From positions 1 to 11,879 of the forward strand of contig CAKRTP010000057.1 of the NCBI GenBank assembly GCA_934402155.1: DNA of 11,879 nt, written 5' to 3'. Position 1 is the stretch's first letter. The number at the start of each line of letters is the position of its first letter. The translations under genes were made by a program, and so were the position numbers. The notes below the pieces were generated by a model. That model worked only from the letters and a program-made list of their open reading frames with translations. It did no database searches and was not told where the DNA came from. The DNA comes from an uncultured Blautia sp. (lineage in GTDB: Bacteria; Bacillota; Clostridia; Lachnospirales; Lachnospiraceae). Shown here one piece after another: positions 7,301-11,879 of this stretch.

Positions 7301-7883
7301 GCGAGACTGATATCGGGTCTTTTTCTCCAAGGCCAATCAGAAATTCCTCAAGATTCTGATATGTGACCGGTGCAGCGGAAAGTCCTGCATATAAAGCTTT
7401 CTGCTTCTCATCTGCCTGCTCCAGCACTGCTGCAAAAGACGGATCCTTAAAGAGATGATATGCTCCTCTGAAATCTTCCTTTGCAATTTTTTTGAATGCT
7501 TCAATATTGCTGACCTCTGCCAGGAAATTCTGCTCCCTGCCCTGTTCCGCCTCGATCGAGAACGGGATTTTGTATTCTCCTACACTGGAAGTAACACACA
7601 GCCATCCTGTACAAACCTCTCCCGGCTGCATGCCTGTCCCGTCTGCTCCGTACGGAATGCATACTGTTGTACCCGAAAAGCGGCTGCTTCCCGGCACAAG
7701 CCTGCGGTTTGAAGATGTTATGTATCCCTTGATCTTATCGTTATTTTCGGTTCCAATATACAATTCTCCCCGCGCCGTCGTTCCTGCTTCCAGAACAACG
7801 GACAGTTTCTCCTTTGAAAAAAGAAGCTGCGGCTGATCGTACTTGAATTTTCCGCTGAGTAATTGTTCAATCTGTTTTTTCAA
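4338..7883 (-). CDS. Large Ig-like plus helical-repeat protein (DUF5717-type), first gene of the operon
   Basis: This 1181-aa protein has no signal peptide or membrane helix, so it is probably cytoplasmic. Residues 1-110 form an Ig-like beta region (GELYIGTENNDKIKGYITSS, then SSVGEYKIPFSIE). A helical segment follows to about 200, then a second beta region at about 205-295 (WGHLRLEVESTAEF, GEIIVKSPYQELVYHVTA). From about 300 to 1055 it is mostly TPR-like alpha-helical repeats, interrupted near 695-735 by a short beta stretch (VAYPRIYTENAVILF). A last beta-rich part (about 1055-1130: ARVTLYYAMDTGLGTELEYK) and a basic helical tail finish it. I recall this architecture as DUF5717 in Lachnospiraceae. 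The start is TTG at 7883, since an in-frame TGA lies just upstream; AGGTG sits seven bases before it. The stop overlaps the next gene by ATGA, so translation is coupled. The layout suggests a scaffold rather than an enzyme. Function is unknown. Confidence 0.8.
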   Translation of the reverse strand: MKKQIEQLLSGKFKYDQPQLLFSKEKLSVVLEAGTTARGELYIGTENNDKIKGYITSSNRRLVPGSSRFSGTTVCIPYGADGTGMQPGEVCTGWLCVTSSVGEYKIPFSIEAEQGREQNFLAEVSNIEAFKKIAKEDFRGAYHLFKDPSFAAVLEQADEKQKALYAGLSAAPVTYQNLEEFLIGLGEKDPISVSLKTTENEFYGLRESIQESFDIHKNGWGHLRLEVESTAEFLEPERHVLTEEDFIGSSCRISYVIHAEKLKKGNQLGEIIVKSPYQELVYHVTASRGARIRIDLNTEEKRYKAGLMRDYIDYREEKINLTTWAEKSHRTLEKLYESGNKSPEYHLFEAYLAYLEEDLTLARGILRNYQNREFTRDELEEAGIYLYLCTLTGLYRDQRQALQKIQNFFRQKADSFQLLWILLKMDPTYQKSPSMALFMMEELYEKGCTSPLLYLEAWNWISRDISNLHRLSPFWMQVFYYAGRKGFLTEELVMRLAYLSGYEKKFYGCLYKALAAGYKKFPSDDVLEAVCKYVMKGDPRRPAYFRWFSLAVQHGLRITRLYEYYMETMDISYRRQLPKPLLMYFAYNDNSLGDSRKAYVYASVITYKDNEPQTYENYKDTMRQFAKKKAREGQIDENYAVLYQEFLLEPAQKEEADQIAGKLFASRLYCDDPKIREVIVCHSQLAQQEVYPCIQGVAYPRIYTENAVILFRDDRQRCYASTVHYNIKKLMHECDALEGILKCGVEDTGVLLHYCETHELNEKNIDIFQKLAEAKECTEEYKNSIRKQILDFYASHVNGEDLDIYLSRLDYRKYIRADRKVLLEVLISRRMFRQAMSLVEEFGYEGIDHGSLLKLTSRMILKSDMAEDDELLALASEVYREGKYDEVILHYLMLYRFGPVGELISIWKSACGFEMDTYDLEERILELLIFTSDYRKEGEAVLESYVNQAGSERIIGAYLTQVAYGVFVKEYAMSPFVRSRLEYAYTNRWPLNQVCRLALLQEISKEKDPKPEYVGIEQKILEECAKESLVFGFFRRLSPELLSPYQLDDKTFVECHAYPGARVTLYYAMDTGLGTELEYKCEPLREIYEGIFGRTFTLFYGENLHYYFKIDREKSTRTTAERVLNMKKIEGTSGSKYQLLNQMLSDRRLDKKKEVKEGLKSYLRQEQYVKEMFTIDKENTK

Positions 7884-7936
7884 TATGGTTCACCTGATTT
7901 ATCCCTAAAATTGTATTTTTGGCTCACATATTCAAT

Positions 7937-7965
7937 ATTATACACTACATCAGTTTATTGCGCAA
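7937..7965 (-). promoter_or_regulatory. Promoter of the three-gene unknown operon
   Basis: On the minus strand, a perfect TATAAT (7937-7942) is preceded by TTGCGC (7960-7965) at exactly 17 bases. The predicted start of transcription is near 7930, giving a leader of about 46 bases before the TTG start codon. It lies between a strong terminator and the operon, so it probably drives all three genes. Confidence 0.7.
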
Positions 7966-7982
7966 GAAAACAGAAAGTGAAA

Positions 7983-8020
7983 GGTGCTGCAAAATCATCC
8001 TCCTGATGATCTGCAGCACC
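7983..8020 (-). terminator. Rho-independent terminator after the HAD-VanW fusion gene, probably bidirectional
   Basis: GGTGCTGCA (7983-7991) pairs with TGCAGCACC (8012-8020), and inside this ATCATC (7994-7999) pairs with GATGAT (8005-8010) around a five-base loop. On the minus strand it starts six bases after the TAG of the fusion gene and is followed by TTTCACTTTCT. On the plus strand it is followed by CTTTTTC. It insulates the unknown operon from the genes to its right. Confidence 0.85.
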
Positions 8021-8026
8021 CTTTTT

Positions 8027-9403
8027 CTATCGTATCAGTTCTGGCGGAATCTGATCGTAATCGTACATTACTTCTGAATGATTATCCCGAATAAGCTCTT
8101 TATCTGTTATTTTTCCGGTAGATCTCTCAATCACATTCCTGTAAATCTGTGAAATTCTGAAAAATTTTTCTTTTTCCTGATGAAAATGATGGTTTTCTTC
8201 AATAATCTCATAATAGTGAGGAAACGCCCTTTCACTTCTCAGTTCCCCGCATAATTTTCCTTTTTCACACCACAACAGAAGCTGTACATTCTGATCTGTA
8301 TTATTTTTGAATCTGTAGTCTATGTAATTATAGCTCACGGATGTTCCTGAACTGAATGGAACTCGCTTACCGTGATCTGGCGCAAGCGCATCTGAATGGC
8401 TGTGGAATTCTGTTACGGTAAGCGGACTGTGAAGCACAAGCAGATGTATTGTATTTCCGAGATTACAAAGTCCTCCGCCAAGTCCCGGCATAAGTTTATC
8501 ACCTATGATAATACGTCCGTCCCGGTAACCTCTTCTTTTTGTTGTTTTTCCCACAGTTTTCCAGAATGAAAAAGTTTCTCCAGGGCGAATGATCATCCCG
8601 TTTATCTTCGCAGAGGCAAGACGGATATTTCTGGCCTTATTTTTCTGGAGTACCGGATCTATACCTTTGCCTTTTTTTATGAGACCGCTGCTATAGCTGA
8701 ACACCACATTTGGCAGTTTTTCTTTTTGTTTTAGCGTACTGAATTTTTCTTTACCTGTAAGATCCTGTATATGCCGCTTACATATCTCTTTTGATTTTGA
8801 GATTTCATATGTAAGCGGACAGATTTCGCAGAAAAGTTTTTTTTCTTTCTTTTTCTTCATGTTTTTGCCCGCTCCTTCTATATAAATATCCCCTATTCTC
8901 CTGTAATATTTCCTGTTATGTTTCCAGCATTCCAGAATCGCATATTCAAGATATCTCCGTTTCCCAATCCATTTTTCATTGTCCTGTCTGATAAAACCAA
9001 CGAGAATACTTGCAAGTCCACTTCTGTTTGCTCCCAGAATATCTGTGAATATCTGATCTCCTATAACAACTGCTTCTTCTTTTTTTATATTCAGCATCTT
9101 TACTGCTTTCAGATAATTTCTCGGATCTGGTTTGTCTGCATCACAGATATATGGTGTATCTATATTTTTAATAAAACGTTCTGTTCTTTCTCTGTCATTA
9201 TTTGATAACAGTATTGTTTTCAGACCAATTCCCTGAATCCTGCGAAACAGGTCATCAATCTCCGGTGTTGAACTGTCACCATGATGTACCAGCGTATTAT
9301 CTATATCAAAAATAATCCCCCGAAATCCCCTGTCATAAAGTTTTTGATAATCAATCTGAAACACACTCTGAGCATACTCATATGGATAATATTTTTCTAA
9401 CAT
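8027..9403 (-). CDS. Fusion of a YqeG-type HAD phosphatase and a VanW-family domain
   Basis: One 458-aa frame holds two families. Residues 1-172 match the YqeG HAD-IIIA phosphatases: motif I DIDNT (33-37), motif II Ser67 in LLSNN, motif III Lys91 in DKP, and motif IV GDQIFTD (115-121), so catalysis looks intact. Residues 182-458 match a whole stand-alone VanW protein: FCEICPLTYEISKSKE (191-206), NGMIIRPGETFSFW (268-281), GLGGGLCNLGN (307-317) and TEFHSHS (331-337). VanW was first seen in vanB-type glycopeptide-resistance clusters, but its activity is unknown and chromosomal copies without resistance are common. Neither half has a signal peptide. The linker YIEGAGKN encodes a ribosome binding site for the ATG at 8860, so free VanW of 277 aa may also be made. 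The start overlaps the preceding gene by 7 bases. By eye the region is more AT-rich than its neighbours: two 60-base lines count 28-32% G+C, against 45% in one line of the large operon. Confidence 0.85.
   Translation of the reverse strand: MLEKYYPYEYAQSVFQIDYQKLYDRGFRGIIFDIDNTLVHHGDSSTPEIDDLFRRIQGIGLKTILLSNNDRERTERFIKNIDTPYICDADKPDPRNYLKAVKMLNIKKEEAVVIGDQIFTDILGANRSGLASILVGFIRQDNEKWIGKRRYLEYAILECWKHNRKYYRRIGDIYIEGAGKNMKKKKEKKLFCEICPLTYEISKSKEICKRHIQDLTGKEKFSTLKQKEKLPNVVFSYSSGLIKKGKGIDPVLQKNKARNIRLASAKINGMIIRPGETFSFWKTVGKTTKRRGYRDGRIIIGDKLMPGLGGGLCNLGNTIHLLVLHSPLTVTEFHSHSDALAPDHGKRVPFSSGTSVSYNYIDYRFKNNTDQNVQLLLWCEKGKLCGELRSERAFPHYYEIIEENHHFHQEKEKFFRISQIYRNVIERSTGKITDKELIRDNHSEVMYDYDQIPPELIR
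8858..8877 (-). promoter_or_regulatory. Internal ribosome binding site and ATG for a separate VanW polypeptide
   Basis: Inside the fusion gene, AAGGAG (8872-8877) lies 11 bases before an in-frame ATG (8858-8860). Starting there gives a 277-aa protein, the normal size of stand-alone VanW. The match at the exact domain junction suggests a formerly separate gene start. The spacer is slightly long, so efficiency is uncertain. Confidence 0.55.
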
Positions 9404-10107
9404 TTTGCACTCTCACTTTTTATGTACTGGCAGACTTTATTGATCTGTTCTCCGAAATCACCTTCAAACTTGTTGTCAAAGAAAGCACTTCCTATTGTAA
9501 ATGCCCACGGATCTGCTTTCCTGATCTCATTCAGTCTTTGATAATCATTTATACTTCCTGCGATACATACTGGTGCATCTATTGCTCTCACAAACTCTTC
9601 ATTCAGACTGACAGCATCTCCTGTATATCTGTATCCCAGAAGATCAAATCCATAGACACCTTTCGCAAGGTATTCTTTTGCCTGCCGTATCATGTTTTCA
9701 CAGCTTCCCTCCAGAACAGAAGGACGTCCATAAATCTCTCCCACAAACGGCATATATCTGATTCCTTTTTCTCTGCAGAATTCATTTATATCATCGGAAT
9801 AAACCGTTCCTAACAGAAAGTCACAACCACATTCAGCAGCCATCCGAGCTCCCTCCAGACATTCTTCCCGTGTATATGCAACTACTTCCAGAACTGTTTT
9901 TTTGCCACATTGCTTCATATAAGCATAAAGTTCTTTCATCTGAGGAAGTGGAAGAGGTGCCTCCTTAAATCCCCAGTATTCTGCCTCAGAGTCCTTGTAC
10001 GCATCAAAAATTTCATATGCATTTTTGACTGTCATATCCTCATAGGTAAGCATCACGATCAATGACGGGATATGATACCTGCGCGTTAAATTTTTTTCTT
10101 TTTTCAT
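9397..10107 (-). CDS. Uncharacterised TIM-barrel protein, probably binding a phosphorylated sugar
   Basis: Eight beta strands of a (beta/alpha)8 barrel can be assigned in order: IPSLIVML, EYWGFKEA, TVLEVVA, CDFLLGTVY, IRYMPFVGEI, VYGFDLLGYRYTGD, APVCIAGSIN and WAFTIGSAFF. The ends of strands 7 and 8 (AGSI and IGSAFF) have the form of the phosphate-binding site shared by sugar-phosphate epimerases and aldolases such as NanE. No catalytic set of a named family is certain; Lys in WGFK and Glu in LEVVA are candidates. The start at 10107 was chosen over TTG at 10140 because GAGG lies five bases upstream, giving 236 aa. It follows a ribokinase-family gene and overlaps the HAD-VanW gene by 7 bases, so it probably acts on a sugar phosphate in the cytoplasm. 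The reaction cannot be named. Confidence 0.75.
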   Translation of the reverse strand: MKKEKNLTRRYHIPSLIVMLTYEDMTVKNAYEIFDAYKDSEAEYWGFKEAPLPLPQMKELYAYMKQCGKKTVLEVVAYTREECLEGARMAAECGCDFLLGTVYSDDINEFCREKGIRYMPFVGEIYGRPSVLEGSCENMIRQAKEYLAKGVYGFDLLGYRYTGDAVSLNEEFVRAIDAPVCIAGSINDYQRLNEIRKADPWAFTIGSAFFDNKFEGDFGEQINKVCQYIKSESAKC

Positions 10108-10132
10108 CCATACCTCTTTCTTAAAAAAACAC

Positions 10133-10168
10133 AATCTCAAGTATAATGTAATTATTATACCTGAGATT
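10133..10168. promoter_or_regulatory. 36-bp near-perfect inverted repeat, probable operator
   Basis: The arms AATCTCAAGTATAAT (10133-10147) and ATTATACCTGAGATT (10154-10168) are complementary at 14 of 15 positions around a six-base spacer, GTAATT. The right arm contains the -10 hexamer of the TIM-barrel promoter, and the left arm covers the predicted transcript start. A dimeric repressor bound here would block transcription. No regulator gene for it is in the window. Confidence 0.6.
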
Positions 10169-10182
10169 TATTTTAGACACAA
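10154..10182 (-). promoter_or_regulatory. Promoter of the TIM-barrel and HAD-VanW genes
   Basis: On the minus strand, TTGTGT (10177-10182) and a perfect TATAAT (10154-10159) are 17 bases apart. Transcription would start near 10147, giving a leader of about 40 bases to the ATG at 10107. The -10 lies inside the 36-bp inverted repeat, which suggests repression. No convincing terminator lies between the ribokinase stop and this promoter, so read-through from the kinase is also possible. Confidence 0.65.
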
Positions 10183-10242
10183 GGAACAAAATGGACAAGT
10201 CCGCCTCAAACTCCATGGGTTTCTGAGACTTTGAACTCCTTA

Positions 10243-11130
10243 CTATATTAATTTTCTATCCAGCACTTCCTGACGCAATGGTATAGATGCTGTCGCTCCG
10301 GGACGTGAAACTGCGATCGCAGATGCCTTCGCTGCCATCTCAAGCCCTTCTTTTACCGGCATACATTCAATGAGCGAAGCGATAAAATATCCTGTAAAGG
10401 TATCACCAGCCGCCGTTGTATCAACTACTTTGACTTTAAAAATATCCTGATGATAAATACCTGTCTCATCCTGATATACAGCACCATCAGCACCTAATGT
10501 CAACACGATCTTCGCAGATGGATATTGTTCTTTGACTGCAGCAAGGATTTTATCCGGTTCTTTTTCTCCTGTAATCTGATATCCTTCAATCTCATTCACA
10601 AGAAACAGACTGACTTTGGACATATCGCAGACTTTCAGATTATCATTATACGGAGATGGATTCAGAATGATCATCATTCCTTTTGCATAAGCACGGTCAA
10701 TGATATAATCCAGCTCATTTATTTCATTCTGAAGAAGGAGGATATCACCACTGTCAAAATGAGCCAGCACTTCATCTGCAAATTCACGGGTAATGCTGCG
10801 GTTTGCCCCTCCAAACAGAAGGATGCAGTTCTGTCCATCTTTGTCCACCTGGATCACCGTATGTCCGCATGGTCCCGCTATACTACGGATAAATTCTGTA
10901 TTCACACCATTCTCTCTGCATGTTTCAAGGAGAAGTTCTCCTCCATCTCCGATCATCCCTGCATGATAAACTGAAATACCGGCCCTGGCAAGAGCGATCG
11001 ACTGATTCAGACCCTTACCGCCACAAAAAATCTGGCGATCTCTGGATGCCTGCGTCTCTCCCGGAATCAGAATACTCTCCACCTGATACACATAATCAAT
11101 ATTCAGAGAACCAAAATTTAACACTTTCAT
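10243..11130 (-). CDS. rbsK: Ribokinase-family (PfkB) carbohydrate kinase
   Basis: This cytoplasmic kinase of 295 aa uses ATP to phosphorylate a pentose or related sugar, most likely ribose to ribose 5-phosphate. Motifs seen are FGSLNIDYVYQ (6-16), with the substrate-contacting Asp12; IFCGGKGLNQSIALARAG (34-51), PfkB signature 1; QNE (134-136); LNPSP (156-160); NEIEGYQITG (179-188); and DTTAAGDTF (237-245), signature 2 with catalytic Asp243. DTTAAGD is the form I recall from E. coli RbsK, which favours ribokinase over fructokinase. The start at 11130 was chosen over ATG at 11154, because the latter coincides with the predicted transcript start and has no ribosome binding site, while AGGAGGG (11143-11149) precedes 11130 with a rather long 12-base spacer. 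No ribose transporter or RbsD is next to it, so the sugar specificity is inferred. Confidence 0.8.
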   Translation of the reverse strand: MKVLNFGSLNIDYVYQVESILIPGETQASRDRQIFCGGKGLNQSIALARAGISVYHAGMIGDGGELLLETCRENGVNTEFIRSIAGPCGHTVIQVDKDGQNCILLFGGANRSITREFADEVLAHFDSGDILLLQNEINELDYIIDRAYAKGMMIILNPSPYNDNLKVCDMSKVSLFLVNEIEGYQITGEKEPDKILAAVKEQYPSAKIVLTLGADGAVYQDETGIYHQDIFKVKVVDTTAAGDTFTGYFIASLIECMPVKEGLEMAAKASAIAVSRPGATASIPLRQEVLDRKLI

Positions 11131-11162
11131 AACTCCACAAATCCCTCCTGTCATTTTTTCTC

Positions 11163-11171
11163 ATTATATCA
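11163..11171 (-). promoter_or_regulatory. Extended -10 promoter of the ribokinase-family gene
   Basis: On the minus strand, TGATATAAT combines a perfect TATAAT (11163-11168) with an upstream TG, an extended -10. No good -35 is present 17 bases upstream, as is common for this class. Transcription would start near 11156, giving a short leader to the ATG at 11130. It lies back to back with the sigK promoter region. Confidence 0.55.
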
Positions 11172-11192
11172 CACATCTTCCAGATGGAAAAG

Positions 11193-11221
11193 CACGCACG
11201 ACCTGTCCCGAGCATAAGCTA
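11193..11221 (+). promoter_or_regulatory. Candidate sigma-K/sigma-E type promoter for sigK
   Basis: CATAAGCTA (11213-11221) matches the sigma-K -10 pattern CATAnnnTA, and CACG (11193-11196) fits the mACm -35 pattern at 16 bases. It also matches part of the sigma-E -10. In Bacillus sigK is transcribed in the mother cell by sigma-E and sigma-K, so such a site fits. The motifs are short and the match could be chance. Confidence 0.35.
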
Positions 11222-11249
11222 TAAGGAACGCCCCTTTCGAGGTGGATAT

Positions 11250-11873
11250 TTGAAGACCTTTTCGAAACCCCTGACATCTGCCCAGGAAAAAATATATCTT
11301 CGCCGTTATCAGGAGGGGGATCCGGAAGCAAAACGTATTCTGATTGAACGAAATCTCCGCCTGGTCGCCCATATTGCCAAAAAATACCAGAACTCCGGAG
11401 AAGATCTGGAAGATCTGATCTCCACCGGAACGATCGGTCTTATCAAAGCCGTCAATACCTTTGACCATACGCGCTGCGCAAGGCTTTCTACTTATGCCGC
11501 GCGCTGTATCGACAACGAGCTTCTGATGATGTTCCGCGCAAAAAAGAAACAATCCAGAGAAATTTCTCTGTACGAACCGATAGGAACAGACAAAGAGGGA
11601 AATGAGATCAGTCTCCTGGATATTATCGAAAGCCCTCCTGTAGATATCGTAGAGCAATATTCTACGCAGGAAGACATCCGCTTTCTGCTCTGTGCTCTGA
11701 AAGATGCTCTTTCGCAGAAAGAATATCAGGTTATCTGTCTTCGCTATGGTCTTTTCGGAATTGAACCGCGTACACAAAAAGAAGTTGCAGCACAGCTTCA
11801 CATCAGTCGGTCTTATGTTTCCCGAATCGAAAAAAACGCCATCGGAAAACTCCGAGAGCTGTTTGAACCGTAA
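11250..11873 (+). CDS. sigK: Sporulation mother-cell RNA polymerase sigma factor SigK
   Basis: This sigma-70 family protein directs late mother-cell transcription during endospore formation (coat and cortex genes). From TTG at 11250 it is 207 aa, beginning MKTFSKPLTSAQEKIYL. Region 2.1-2.2 is NLRLVAHIAKKYQ (35-47) and EDLISTGTIGLIKAVNTFD (54-72). Region 2.3-2.4 is RLSTYAARCIDNELLM (78-93), and PIGTDKEGNEISLLDII (110-126) is the stretch shared by SigK and SigE. The region 4.2 helix-turn-helix is TQKEVAAQLHISRSYVSRIE (175-194). An ATG at 11184 would add 22 residues but has no ribosome binding site and lies near the divergent kinase promoter. The TTG has GAGGTG five bases upstream, and MKTF-PL is where I recall clostridial SigK proteins beginning. 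Neither start gives the membrane pro-sequence of Bacillus pro-SigK. The frame is uninterrupted, so there is no skin element here. Confidence 0.88.
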   Translation: MKTFSKPLTSAQEKIYLRRYQEGDPEAKRILIERNLRLVAHIAKKYQNSGEDLEDLISTGTIGLIKAVNTFDHTRCARLSTYAARCIDNELLMMFRAKKKQSREISLYEPIGTDKEGNEISLLDIIESPPVDIVEQYSTQEDIRFLLCALKDALSQKEYQVICLRYGLFGIEPRTQKEVAAQLHISRSYVSRIEKNAIGKLRELFEP

Positions 11874-11879
11874 AAAAGG

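Noticed and set aside
8027..8860. VanW domain as evidence of a vancomycin-resistance cluster
   Set aside because: No vanH, vanA/B ligase, vanX, vanR or vanS lies nearby, and chromosomal VanW-family proteins are common without resistance.
10107..10140. TTG start at 10140 for the TIM-barrel protein
   Set aside because: It lies inside the operator-like palindrome, close to the predicted transcript start, and has no ribosome binding site; ATG at 10107 has GAGG at a good distance.
10133..10168. The 36-bp inverted repeat as a terminator of the ribokinase gene
   Set aside because: The arms are AT-rich, no T-run follows in a terminator-like position, and the repeat contains a well-spaced promoter -10 element.
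10194..10235. Small inverted repeats after the ribokinase stop (GGACaaGTCC and CTCAAAC/GTTTctGAG)
   Set aside because: Stems are short or bulged, the loop of the first is only two bases and there is no T-run, so a terminator could not be supported.
11169..11801. Minus-strand open frame of 210 codons opposite sigK
   Set aside because: sigK is unambiguous on the plus strand; the antisense frame has no family motif.
1..11879. CRISPR arrays, tRNA or rRNA genes, IS elements, phage genes
   Set aside because: No repeated spacer pattern, no cloverleaf-like sequence, no transposase or integrase motif was seen on either strand.

Overview
The window looks like a chromosomal segment of a Clostridia member, most likely Lachnospiraceae (Blautia/Ruminococcus/Dorea-like). 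The reasons are moderate G+C, the mother-cell sporulation sigma factor SigK, a clostridial-type class II fructose-bisphosphate aldolase, and a block of large uncharacterised proteins that I recall as DUF5717/DUF5716 families typical of this group. No tRNA, rRNA, IS element, integrase or CRISPR array is visible. All genes are on the minus strand except sigK at the right end, so transcription mostly runs right to left.

Left part (1-2293). A divergent arginase-fold protein overlaps the start of lgt (prolipoprotein diacylglyceryl transferase, cut by the window edge) by four bases. Upstream lies a strong hairpin terminator, then the aldolase gene with its own leader and candidate promoter.

Middle (2294-7965). 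A tight three-gene operon of unknown function is read from one good promoter: a 1181-aa cytoplasmic protein of Ig-like beta domains plus helical repeats (TTG start), then a 416-aa Hsp70/actin-fold-like protein (ATGA overlap), then a 260-aa TPR protein (14-nt gap, seven-G ribosome binding site). This is the best candidate for an undescribed system. It looks like a dedicated chaperone-like or scaffold module whose ATPase core has lost the usual second phosphate-binding signature.

Right part (7983-11879). A ribokinase-family sugar kinase is followed, in the direction of transcription, by an unassigned TIM-barrel protein. That protein overlaps by 7 bases a single ORF fusing a YqeG-type HAD phosphatase to a VanW domain. 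A nearly perfect 36-bp inverted repeat covers the -10 region of the TIM-barrel promoter and looks like an operator. The fusion junction still encodes a ribosome binding site and ATG for a free VanW, suggesting two tandem genes joined by loss of a stop codon.

At the far right sigK is transcribed divergently from the ribokinase gene. It probably starts at a TTG with a good ribosome binding site and is preceded by a sequence resembling a sigma-K/sigma-E promoter.

Family assignments are from reading translated sequence and from memory of family motifs; no database search was possible.
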